Shown here one piece after another: positions 13,460 through 24,383 of a DNA stretch of 64,000 bases (positions are counted from its first letter, which is position 1; the number at the start of each line of letters is the position of its first letter). The DNA lies in assembly GCF_022965805.1 (NCBI RefSeq), contig NC_133106.1, forward strand, positions 38,195,881-38,259,880, written 5' to 3'. The translations under genes and the position numbers were made by a program. Source of the stretch: Primulina eburnea (taxonomy: Eukaryota; Streptophyta; Magnoliopsida; Lamiales; Gesneriaceae). The notes below the pieces were generated by a model. It made no database searches. It saw nothing but the letters and a program-made list of their open reading frames with translations, and was not told the origin of the DNA.

Positions 13460-13486
13460 ATAATAATAATAATAATAATAATAATA
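13460..13486. repeat. (TAA)n microsatellite
   Basis: About nine ATA/TAA trinucleotides in the intergenic region between IPMS and the PTI1-like kinase. Confidence 0.95.
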
Positions 13487-15481
13487 TATCATCACCCTCA
13501 CTAAAATTATTTCTCAATTTCTCTTATATTATATTTAGTTATAATTTTAATCATGTATGTACTGAACTGTGACATTTTTAGTTATATTTATTTTGTTGAA
13601 TCGATTGTAATTATGTAACTATATTTAAACGATAATAAATTAAATGGATTAACGACACACAATTACATGAATATAATTGATTCAACTAATATGACTACAA
13701 ATGTGACGCACACATGAATACAATTTATATTTTAACTATATGAAATTTCAACTAAAATATTTACATTAAATTTAGAATATAAAATACTATAAATATACAT
13801 GCATAATTAACAATTCTCGTAATAAAATAGGGAAAAAATAAATTTCACCTCTCTAGTTTGTTTCTTCTCTCTCCCATTGAATCCTAGGGATGGCTGGGCG
13901 AGTTTAGACACGGCTTTACTGGTTTACAAACAAGTTCGGATGTGTATCGGATTTGATCAAACTCACCTCATATCTGTCTCGTCAAAATATGCTTATATAT
14001 TGAAAATTTAAAATATATATGTATATATATTATTATCGATATAATTATTTTTTTAGACTAAATAATTAATACCTCATATATAATTTTAATTTTTAAAATT
14101 TTTTGATTGAAATTATTATTTTTTATTATTATATGTTTAATATGAAAATATAAAATTATAATTTTTTTTATTATCAATTGAATACAAATCTATGTATTTT
14201 TAACTTATTATAATATTTTTTTCGTCTTGAATATTATTAATAGAAGTTTAGATATATAAATTTAATGATTTACTAATTTAAAATATTTATTAAATAAATA
14301 TAAAATTATATATTTTTGACAAGTTAAAGGAATCCTATCCAGATCGGTTCGCGGGACGGAGCTGGTCTAAAAAAGGCATGAGGTGCCAAACCCACCCAAA
14401 CCCGGACCCGTGGCTGAATCCATTCCTTTGGTTCCTTTGCCTGCCTGTACGCTTGCTTGCATGTATCTCCACCTCACTTTTTCTTCGATCTTCCTGAACT
14501 GATCTTGAAAAATCGTGCGCCACGCCCATTTTCTTATATTCCGGTTTCGTACACGCTTAGATTAGAGCCAGTGGGGAGGGAGGGGAAAAACGAAAGAAAT
14601 AGGCCCATAAATTTCGGTGGGTTTGATTATCTTTCTTCGCCTCTCTTGTTATTGTAATCTGATTTTCAAAACCCCCCTGCCCTTTCTCTCTCTTATCTTT
14701 GTGACGCTGGTTGTTTATTTAAGACTAGATCTCTGTTTCTGTTCGTCTGCGGTGATTGTTTTTGGGTTCTTTCAATTATCGTCATTTTGATATAGTTGAC
14801 CTACCCATTTTGGTGATTGTGTTTATGGATGATAATTATATTTGAGGGCGGGGTTTGGTGGTAAGATTGTTGATTGAAATCATCTAATGGGTTTTCTGGG
14901 ATTGTGGGGTTTTTTTTCATTTGTTTGAGGAATTATTTGGGGCGATGGTTTTGTTTCAGTTTGTGGATTCTGATTATCTTAGACCTGGAAATCTTCGTTT
15001 ACCCAGGACCCATGAATATATTTTAAATCTAAGGGCGACTCAATGTGTTTTTGGTGAACTTATATCTATTTCTATTCAGATAAATTTAGCATAAATTTGA
15101 TTTTTCCATCTACTGGTCATTGATTCTGTATATATCTGTGTTGATAGAAGTGTGAATGGGAAATTAATTCTAATGTCTTAATAGAGAAAGTTTGTGATAA
15201 AATCTTCAAAGAACTTTTAAAAACAACTGATGCTGTTGCTGAATTGACACCGTTGTCTGGCAATAAATCTTGATAAGAATTTTAACTTGCGATGAGGTTC
15301 CTGTGGGACATGTTTTTGCCTGCACTAGTATGGATTTTACATTATGATGTTGGTCCGTTCACCTAGTAATATTAGCCTTAGTTTCCTAACATTTTAGGCT
15401 CATGCACCTCCTCCTGGTTACTTTGTACACTTGGAGAGCAGGAGTGCTGAAGACGATATTTATTTGAGAAAAAGAACAAGG

Positions 15482-17807
15482 ATGCGTAAGTGGTTGTGTT
15501 GCAGGTGTCACGTCGAGGAATCATATGACTCACATGAAAATGAGCACCTTAAGAGCCCAAGGACTCGCGCTGATGGTAAGTTCTTATCTTTTCACCCTTA
15601 TTTCCTACTACAAATGGAATGAAAATACTTTATTTATTTTTCTGATGATACCAAAATAGAGAAGCTGCTTGTTATTGCTGTTGATGAAAATGTCGATAGC
15701 TGCACTCAAAGGGATGAATCGAGTAGTGGTTTTATAAAATTGAATCGTGCACCTATTCACTAATGGTTAATTATCTTCTCTGTAACATTTATCGCTTGGT
15801 GGCATCTGGCATTGACTACTCCATCTATGTTGTGCAAACAACAGGAAATCAAAGAGGCTTGAGGGCATCAGCTCCTGTGAAGCCTGAAGTTCAGAAGTCT
15901 GTACCTCCTATTGAGGTTCCTGAACTGTCTATAGAGGAATTAAAAGAGAAAACTGACAATTTTGGATCAAAGGCCTTAATTGGTGAAGGATCTTATGGAA
16001 GAGTGTACTTTGCACAGTTAGACAATGGCAAGGAAGTTGCTGTCAAGAAGCTTGACGTGTCTTCTGAGCCCGATTCAAATAATGAGTTCTTGACTCAGGT
16101 ATACTGGAAATTTGGGAATTTGATGCACCTCAGAAGTTCTGTTTCTCTCTTATCTGCATGGTGTGTGTTGACCAGTATGTTGCAACTAATATCTCCCTAG
16201 GTTTCCATGGTGTCAAGATTGAAGAACGAAAATCTTGTTGAATTGCTTGGTTACTGTGTTGATGGCAATCTTCGTGTCTTGGCTTATGAATTCGCAACTA
16301 TGGGATCTCTTCATGACATATTGCATGGTATGTAAATCAGATTGCTCTTGATTTGGTTTTGGACGTGGTGTGAGAACTAAGAGCAATTTTTTTTTATCAT
16401 GTTTGCATACAGGGAGGAAAGGGGTACAGGGGGCGCAACCTGGTCCTGTACTTGACTGGATGCAACGAGTAAGAATTGCTGTTGATGCTGCAAGGGGACT
16501 GGCATATTTGCATGAGAAAGCACATCCTTCTATAATTCATAGAGATATCAGATCCAGCAATGTGCTTCTGTTCGAAGACTACAAAGCCAAGATTGCAGAT
16601 TTTAACCTTTCAAATCAGGCTCCTGACATGGCTGCTCGCCTTCATTCTACTAGAGTTCTTGGAACCTTTGGCTACCATGCACCAGAGTAATCTTTCCTCA
16701 CTCATTTTTTATCATTTGGTGATTCTTACATGTAGGCATGTATTAACTAACATGCATATCTTGAAATCCAATGATACTGATGGACCGTCATGCTTAAACT
16801 ATCGATTCTATGTGGTTGCGCTGGAAAAACTTGTTTCATTTGGTCTATCACTCTATTGACAATGTCCACCTGATTTTATGTGATGCCCTTTGCTCGTTGT
16901 CATTTTCAAACTAATCCGAACAATTGTTCTAGCAATGGACATTTGTTTGATTTGCAAGCTCTTTAGGCCTACTGCACAACAGCTGTATCTTAAAAAAACT
17001 AGTACCAGCTGCTTATAGTTGATGGTATCAGAAGCACCAGGTGTAGCGATGCATGCTAAGCTGTCAACTGAAATATTCTAGTTATGTTCATATAGAGGCT
17101 AAAATTGATGGTGATGTGTAAGAACTAAGAACTTGTTACTTTTCTTGTAAAAACTCCGGTTCTGTTTTTGAAGACTTCAATCCACTTGAATCAAACAACC
17201 TCTTCATCTCATATATCATCGAGGATATTAGTTCATTTGAGGGAATATAATTTAATGGTTTTTTCTTGAACCTTTTGAAGATATGCAATGACAGGGCAGT
17301 TGACTCAAAAGAGCGACGTATATAGTTTTGGTGTTGTTCTGCTAGAGCTTCTGACTGGAAGGAAGCCTGTTGACCACACGATGCCTCGTGGACAGCAGAG
17401 TCTCGTTACTTGGGTGATTCCTCTAAGCTTATTCTGTTCTCCCCGTCCCAAGTTTCTAACGTAATCGTACACGTTTAAAATGTATTTTCTTTTACTTTTA
17501 GGCCACTCCAAGATTGAGCGAAGACAAAGTGAAACAATGTGTTGATCCAAAACTCAAGGGTGAATATCCTCCAAAAGGAGTTGCAAAGGTGCCCCCTCCC
17601 CCCTCCCTTCTTGTATGGTTTGTCAGTTAAACAAATAAAAAAAGAAATGCAAAAATTTAAGTATCATGATTTTTTTTGGCCATCCAGCTTGCCGCTGTGG
17701 CAGCATTATGTGTGCAGTATGAAGCTGAGTTTCGACCAAATATGAGCATCGTTGTGAAGGCTATGCAGCCAATGTTGAAGTCGCCTGCCCCTGCTCCGGA
17801 GATTTAG
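15482..17807 (+). CDS. PTI1-like protein kinase (receptor-like cytoplasmic kinase class VIII)
   Basis: Seven coding exons: 15482-15575, 15845-16098, 16201-16327, 16413-16686, 17281-17413, 17502-17588, 17688-17807, giving 362 aa. Start chosen at MRKWLCC, the conserved PTI1-like N-terminus; the in-frame codons upstream contain no ATG. Cys6 and Cys7 are likely S-acylation sites for membrane attachment. The kinase has the Gly loop GEGSYG (78-83), VAVKK with Lys99, the catalytic loop HRDIRSSN with Asp203, DFN (221-223) in place of DFG, and [13 protein letters not shown] is a normal family trait. [21 protein letters not shown] and the C-terminal kinase lobe are complete. PTI1 kinases act downstream of AGC kinases such as OXI1 and of Pto-type kinases in defence and oxidative signalling. 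Length matches the usual 360-366 aa. A 5' UTR intron is likely but not proven. Confidence 0.95.
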
Positions 17808-18324
17808 TAGTGCTGCTTTTGTTGTGTTTGAATTCTTGTGAATTTTGCACAGAGCTGTTGGTATGAAAGTTCTTGAAAATTATGAGTTCGTTATTTTCCT
17901 GGATTTGACACATTAAGTGATTTGGTTGGGTTTGTTTAGTGCTGTGGTCTGCCGGTATTGCATTATGGCCGTGATGTCTTGTAAATCCTCCGACGGAATA
18001 TGGAATTGGATGTTCTCCCGAGACTAAAGATACCGTTTTGCTTTCAGATTTTAAATATAGAGACACTCTGTTTTTATTATTATTTGCCTATTGAATTCTT
18101 TTTCCTTTCCGAATGATTCCATTTGGTGTGACCGCAAATTATGGTCTAGAAATGTAATATATGATTATAAATTGATATATGTTTTATATGATTTTTGTAA
18201 ATTAAGAATTTATTTTTAGACTAAATATCCTTCAAATATATTAAAAAAATTACCACCCTAATTTATCTTCCCTCGTCTGCTAATCTACCGAGCGAAACAG
18301 CAGCAACTCCCAAAAAAAACGGTT

Positions 18325-18472
18325 GTTTGGATGCTACACATGGGGTAGTGCTCTTACATATGTGATTTTAAAAAAAAAATAGTGGACTTCATATATGTGT
18401 GATTAAATGTGGACCTTTGATTCTATCATGGGATAATGCCCCTACATATAGTATGGAATCAACCCAAAAAAA
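18325..18472. mobile_element. MITE of the second family (ATGGGGTAGTG ends)
   Basis: Related to the element at 5024-5184: left end GCTACACATGGGGTAGTGC, right part ATTCTATCATGGGATAATG then CCCCTACATATAG and GGAATCAACC. CCCAAAAAAA runs flank both sides and could be a target duplication or simple A-runs. Confidence 0.5.
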
Positions 18473-18584
18473 CTGCATCGGCTCCCAAAAAAGTTGGGAC
18501 AGATATTCTAAACTTTAACCACCCACTTAGAGATGCAAAAGATCCAACAAATTAAACCAAAATAAACTGTATCAGATTTGTGCT

Positions 18585-18845
18585 TGACTCGTTTAAGATT
18601 GTTTGAGGTTCGTGTTTTTATTATCAGACTCGAGCTCGGTTTGTCTTGAAATTACTAAGCTCGAGAAAAGCTCGAGATCGGCTCATTAAAAACTCGTTTA
18701 TCATGTTAATCAAGCCGAGCTCGAGCTTGATTCATTAATAGCCCGTTTACCATTTTAACAAGTCTGGTTTGAGTTCGGCTCTTTTTTCAGCTCGTAAAGC
18801 ATAGAATTGAGCTCGAGTTTGAGCTTAATTCGAGCTTGTTAAAAA
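18585..18845. repeat. CTCGAG-rich element, left part
   Basis: Dense in GAGCTCGAG and CTCGAGCTTGA motifs and their complements, a pattern seen in subterminal regions of plant non-autonomous DNA elements. The matching right part is at 19690-19930, and the DNA between looks like later insertions. Confidence 0.5.
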
Positions 18846-18999
18846 TTAAATATATCTATGATCTAATTTTAAATCAAACATAAAAATGTAAATTTATTTA
18901 TAAATAACCAAAACGACAAAAATAACAATTAAAAAAACATAAACTCAGTATATTATTAAACATCCTAAAATAATACATCTAGCATTCAGATATGAGATA

Positions 19000-19433
19000 A
19001 CAAATATTCGTCATACTACTCGTGGAATTTGGGGTTGTATTCGAGATTGGCTTGGAATGCGGAAACTCATGGGATCTCCAAATGCTATGCTAGCGGCATT
19101 TCGAGGTGTGTACAGAGGAAGTTCGGCCCTCAACAAGATGCGTTGTGTTGCTCTTGCATCGACGGTGTACCAAATATGGACTATCAGAAATAGGAAAATT
19201 TTCGAGAATGAGGAACCGGAGATCGAAGGAGTGATAGTGAAGATCAAGATTCATGTCCTAAGAAGTGTGCCAAATGCTATTCATATGATTTAATTTCGGT
19301 AGTGGTATTTGAGTTGTTCAAATTGTAATACTGATTGTCTTTTTCTTAGATTGTCCCTGGGGATGCCCAGTGTATTTGTATCCGTATAAACTTTTACCTA
19401 CTTTTTAATGAATTTATCATTAAAAAAAAAAAC
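19000..19433 (+). mobile_element. LINE (non-LTR retrotransposon) 3' end with poly(A)
   Basis: A 5'-truncated copy. The open stretch 19057-19293 encodes the end of the LINE polyprotein, with ALASTVYQIWTIRNRKIFE, the typical W-x-x-R-N-x-x-x-F signature after the reverse transcriptase. It is followed by a short 3' UTR and a run of 11 A (19422-19433). I could not define a convincing target duplication. Confidence 0.7.
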
Positions 19434-19446
19434 ATATAAATAACAT

Positions 19447-19606
19447 GGCAAAAACTTGTGTAAGAAGATCTCACGGGTCGTATTTGTGAGACGGATCTCT
19501 TATTTGGGGCATCTATCAAAAAGTATTACTTTTTATGCCAAAAGTATTACTTTTTATTGTGAATATGGGTAGGGTGACCCGTCTTACGGTCACATGAGAC
19601 CCACTC
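19447..19606 (+). mobile_element. MITE, 182-bp family, 160-bp copy with 9-bp TSD
   Basis: Starts GGCAAAAACTTGTG and ends ACATGAGACCCACTC, with a small deletion near the right inverted repeat. Flanked by perfect 9-bp direct repeats AAATAACAT (19438-19446 and 19607-19615). It inserted just after the poly(A) tail of the LINE fragment. Confidence 0.88.
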
Positions 19607-19689
19607 AAATAACATTGCAATAATTTCACTCTTTTAATACTTCAATTCCTTCCATTGACATTAGTAGCAATATTTTTATATGTCAACTC

Positions 19690-19930
19690 AACAAATGAGC
19701 CAAGTTTGAGCTAACAAGCCACATAAATGAGTCGAGCTCGAGCTCGAGATTACGAACCACCTAAACAAGTCAAGCTCGAGCTCACGAACCTATTATATAA
19801 CATGTTTGTGAACTCATGAGTCGAATATCATTAAGTTTGAGCTTTATTTGATTAATTTTTCGAGCTCGAAATTGAGCTTGAGTTGTATAATCGACAAACA
19901 AACTCAAACGAATTTTTTATCGAGCCGACT
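19690..19930. repeat. CTCGAG-rich element, right part
   Basis: Contains GAGTCGAGCTCGAGCTCGAG-type runs, complementary in style to the block at 18585-18845. Probably the other half of one element split by the LINE and MITE insertions. Confidence 0.5.
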
Positions 19931-20163
19931 ATTCCGGTTTCTTATGTTTCCGACCTTGTGAAACGAAACGTCGATGTTGAGTTTTTTTTTTTTTGGGTAG
20001 GGTAAAGGCTAGAATTGGAATTAAGGTGTTTGGATTTCGGATGGACTGATTTACTAAAAAACCTACCGAACTCTCGTACAGTTTCCGTGGTGAATGCCTG
20101 CCTGCCGAATAAAGGAGATTTTCTGTAACACCAAATTAAATTAGGCTCTCTTCTCTGACGCTG

Positions 20164-23100
20164 ATGGCAGAAGTAAGCAAGCTGAATACCATGTCTGAGA
20201 TTGGTGTTTCAGAAATTCAAGAACCGATTGAAGAAGATGCTGGGTTGATTGGACCTCCTCCCCTTATTATAAGTGGTAAATTCGTTGACGATGATACAGA
20301 GGAGAATATTCTGGAAACAGCGAAGAAAAGGAGGAAGAAGCCACGAGCGAAGCATAGGAAGAACAAGGACACAATTAACGGTATTATGACCTTTGAAAAG
20401 AAAGAGAAGAAGGGACTTGTCTATTCCAGGATGGAGATGGAAGCACTGAGGTTTGAGGATTTGCACGGCCAAAAGAAGAAGTGGCTTGAGGTTTATTGTG
20501 GGCTCTGTCCATCGGTGGCTCTGGAGTACGATGATCTTGTTAATTCTGATAATAATCTCGAGCCTGCCATTTCCTTTGATTTCGATCCTCGGCCACAGTT
20601 CCAAATGGCTCCTACTCCCCCTGCGTCTATGGGTATGCTGCTCTACGCTCAAGTGAGCTTGTTGTGGCTTCTATTGCTTGCAACTCTTCCGTGATTCATG
20701 TAATTTTACTCCTGGCCCACCAGAAATTGAATGGGGAAGGGAGAAGATGCTACGCGGTCGTTCTTGTTAATTTTGGGGGCGAAGTTGGAGTTTTTTTTCT
20801 TGTGTTGTGCTTAAAAAATTAATTTTGGGGGCGTAGTTGGATTGGACATTTGACGAGTTGTTAATTGAACATTCCTTAGTTACAGTATATTCAGTTTGAC
20901 TTCCTTGAAAGTATTTCGTAACTCAAGAGGTCCTTGATGACTTCAATTGTGAAACTGAACAAAATAAGTGACGGTACACAGGATTGGTTTGAATGCTGAT
21001 TAGTTGTTGCATTAATGAATTGGCATTTGGTGGTGGCAATGAACACCGTGGAAGATTACTGTTATTTTAAAATGATCTATCTTTCTTCATTTCTTCGTGA
21101 AAATTCGATGAAGTTTCTTGAAATCTTTATTTGTTTCAGGTGAAAACTGCTGCCATCCTCCAGACAATAGCAGTGAACGTTTTGATCTTTTAAACCCTAC
21201 ATACCGTCCCCCTGTCAACGATGAAATAAGCTGCTTGGGTGCAGAAGGAGAGTACAGCCCTGATTATACTAGTGATGAAGATTACAGTAGCATTCAGAAG
21301 CCTGCCTTTTTGGTAACGGGAGAACCTGATTTTGATTCTGGCCCTCCACAAGATGGACTGGAATACCTTAGGCGTGTAAGGTGTGATTTTTAACTCTTAT
21401 AATTTTTATTTGATCTTATATTTTGAGGGATTTTAGGTGTCTGCTATGGAAGGTCATAGTTGCTTGGAGTGGTCTTGTCGTAGGGGTGCATATATGTCTT
21501 TTCTGACATAAAACCCTCTCTATGATGATTTGTACATTTCTTGTTGGTGAAAATGTTGCCAAAGGTAACATGCATGCCACATGATTTATCAAGCACATTT
21601 TTGTTGGAGATGGAGAAAATTTTTGTCATTGCAAAATTTGTATTGAACTAAAACCCAAGCGAATCAATGAGTAATACAGGAAATAAATTGAAGAAAACCC
21701 CACAGTGCAAGGACCATACCATTAATTTACCCAAATTAGACTACTATCGGAAATGTAGGTTACTCTTACTTAGACCTAGCTAGCCTAACATTACCTGGAA
21801 CACGAAAGACTTGAAAATGGTTCTTAATTGCATAAATAATTATTGATTATATCCAAAGAAAGACTTGACCCATTTAATGAACTGACAACTGCCAGTGAAG
21901 CATCAAAGTTCTGGGATCTAACTCATGAGGTGCCTTTTCATTTAGGTGGGAAGCTTCGCACATTCCGGATGTGGCGATTGCCAAGATTGAAAAAAGTGAA
22001 CTTGGAAAAGAACAGACTATATATATGCCGCAAATTCCTGAAATTATGGATTGTCCAGAGAATTTCTTGCCACTCAAACAGTGGGAAGACTGCTTTCTTG
22101 CTTATTTTTCCGAACTTAGACTGGTATATTTCATTTGTCCCTTTATCTTGTCTTTGCCTAGGTTTGTACATTTTTACATTTGTTCTATGAGAATCAGATG
22201 TGAATGACTCCTGTGCATTGGTTTCTTCATATCTTGAACTCATGCAAGATAACACTTATAGTACTGCTCAAACTTTAGATAGCATTTCACTTTTAAGTTT
22301 GCACCTCCGTTGGAGTGTCTTGGCAAATTGAAAGAAACAATACTTGAACGACTGAAATTTGAACTTGAAGTTGTAAGTCTTACAGACCTGCAGTAATCAG
22401 TTAGAAATCTGCAAGAGCGTCTGTATGATTATTAAAATTATTAAAAGTGATCTATTTAGTATTCGTTTACTTTTTTCATTTTTGCACAACAATTTCTCTT
22501 GATAATTTCTTTAGGCTACTTATTTTGGGAAAAGGACAGTAGAAGTTTCACATTTACATATAAATATGAAAGATAAACAGAGAACTTAATAAAACTGATT
22601 TGTTGTTCCACTTGAACTAGTTAAACCGAATACGCATAACTTACCATCATAGTTTCAGTGCCAAGTTGACAACCAACTGCAATTTTGTAGAATCAGGCAT
22701 AACATTTGGCTCGTAAAGATGTTAGCTTAGAGTTAGCTCATACTTCTCTCTTTTGACCTCCCAAAAATTTATATACGTATGCAAAAATTTCTGCAATGCC
22801 ATCTCCGATTGTTTTGTTCAGTGTTCTAGGACTGGAGCCATACTTCAGCCCCTAAAACAAAACAGAAAAAACCCTCACCGAAATATTGAGCGGTCTTCCA
22901 CACCAAGCTTTCTGTGAAACTCATACATGTCATTGACCTGAATCAGTTTATTCCCTTCCTGCAGGGTTTTTCACAGCTCGACCTTCAGGGATCTAATACA
23001 GAAAATTCTATTGAATTTCAGTCGGTTATATTTGAATATTTCAACAGTTTCTTATCTGGATATGATTCCTGCCCATCTGAAGCTTCTTCCTCCCCACATA

Positions 23101-23429
23101 CACTGGAAGAACCCAGTACAACAAGTGACAGTCTTGCCTTATCTTCAATTTTAGAAATGGACTCAGCAGCTCGAACATCAAAGTTAAAAAAACGTATAAG
23201 TTTAATTGAGAACGTAAGCACATTATCACGCGAAGATTGTTTATGGCTCTTTGCTCTCTGTGTCGCTGTTGATAGTCCTCTTGATGCTGACACAAGTGCA
23301 TCTCTTCGGTCTTTACTCAGAAAATGTGCGAGTTTACGAGCTGTGAAAGCAAACGCTGATGATGAAGTTGTCATGCTAAATATTCTTGCAACAATTTCCG
23401 GCAGGTACTTTGGACAGTCAGAGAAGTGA
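20164..23429 (+). CDS. GEMIN2: Gemin2/SIP1 family, SMN-complex snRNP assembly protein
   Basis: Exons 20164-20632, 21140-21380, 21946-22123 and 22965-23429 give 450 aa in frame with GT-AG introns. An additional 75-nt in-frame exon at 22298-22372 is possible (475 aa). The first 155 residues are acidic with a lysine/arginine block (KKRRKKPRAKHRKNK) that may be a nuclear signal. The conserved Gemin2 core starts at GPPQDGLEYLRRVRWEASH, continues with FLPLKQWEDCFLAYFSELR, and ends with an all-helical domain SREDCLWLFALCVAVDSPLD to LNILATISGRYFGQ. Gemin2 holds the Sm-protein pentamer during spliceosomal snRNP assembly; in Arabidopsis it affects alternative splicing and the clock. The family call rests on the YLRRVRWEA and C-terminal motifs. 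The exact splice pattern between 22123 and 22965 is uncertain. Confidence 0.87.
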
Positions 23430-24383
23430 AGGTATAATGGGCTGGCTTTTAATCAGTTTCCCTGGATTCTCTATGATATACCCGCAAGAAAGACTCGTCT
23501 AGTCTTTTTGGCTGAAGCTACATCCCTCCGTTTTTTAAAACATTTTGCCTTTCGTTATTGAGCAGAGGTGATCGGCTTGTGGATGGGATACAGACCTTTT
23601 CATTTCCTTTTCCCATGTTTTTTTAGGTGATCAATTGTGCTTCTGCTGAAGGAGAAGGACAATGCCTTTGAATTTTGTAGTTTACACTTAATTATTGGGA
23701 GGAAATATTTTATAGTTCCCAAGAAACATATTTTGAAAAAATGTACTTTGGTGATAATTTCTTCCCCGGCTTTCACACTTGAGATGTGTCTCCCGACTGA
23801 ACTTTTTCGCTCAACAACTGAAGTCTCGATGTAAATCTCTTACTCAAAAATTATATGATTCACTGGCTGCGTAAAATCCTAGCTAAATGTTTTAGAATCA
23901 ACTCTATAAGATTAACCTAGAATAATAAAGCTATTTTCATGCGTCTGAATGGCACCTTAAATTTGTTGGAAACTACGGGTTTCGAATTCTTATGAAACGA
24001 TCCAGTTTTATGATTGGAAAATGGCACGGTAAGTCGTAAAATGTGGACACAATACGAACATTGGTTATATTCATCCTTCATACCAACAACATACCTACCT
24101 CTTTATTGACAATTATTATAAGAAGCATACAACGCCAATAATTCCATTGAGTTCCAAAAGAACCAACTCAAAAAGACTGATTACATGAGTCATGACAGAT
24201 TCCAATAAACAAATATTACCCTTCGAACACACATCCATCGAAGACCAAACTTGTATTTTCATAAGAGGTAAAACAGACAATCAGAGCAACATAAATACTT
24301 GTCTCTAGACGATAACCACACACAATTGTATCAGCTGGTGCTCCCCTTCTTACAACATACATAGCAGAATCACAGAGACCCAT
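23430..24383. other. 3' flanks of convergent Gemin2 and CTL genes
   Basis: About 950 bp between converging stop codons, made of the two 3' UTRs and unremarkable AT-rich DNA. The short open frame at 23637-23834 has no recognisable similarity. Confidence 0.6.

Larger units (their letters stand above)
11928..15481. other. Intergenic: IPMS 3' flank and PTI1-like upstream region
   Basis: Begins with the IPMS 3' UTR and a long (TA)n tract. Then come about 2 kb of AT-rich DNA with a (TAA)n tract and no recognisable gene. The stretch 14440-14700 is pyrimidine-rich and transcript-leader-like. From there to 15400 probably lies the PTI1-like 5' UTR with an intron, since a good acceptor TTTTAG occurs near 15397. 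Segments at 13885-13985 and 14330-14410, rich in GGGCGAGTTTAG and CCAAACCCACCC, may be the decayed ends of an unclassified element. Confidence 0.5.
17808..20163. other. Intergenic: repeat nest between PTI1-like kinase and Gemin2
   Basis: The PTI1-like 3' UTR runs to about 18.1 kb. After that come a MITE (18.33-18.47 kb), a CTCGAG-rich element split in two (18.58-18.84 and 19.69-19.93 kb), a LINE 3' end with poly(A), and a 160-bp MITE. The last 150-200 bp before 20164 are the Gemin2 leader. I see no functional gene. Confidence 0.65.

Noticed and set aside
13885..14410. GGGCGAGTTTAG / CCAAACCCACCC segments as ends of one element
   Set aside because: The ends are only loosely complementary and no target duplication is visible.
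20209..20652. 147-codon antisense open frame
   Set aside because: It is the shadow of Gemin2 exon 1 on the other strand, with no independent support.
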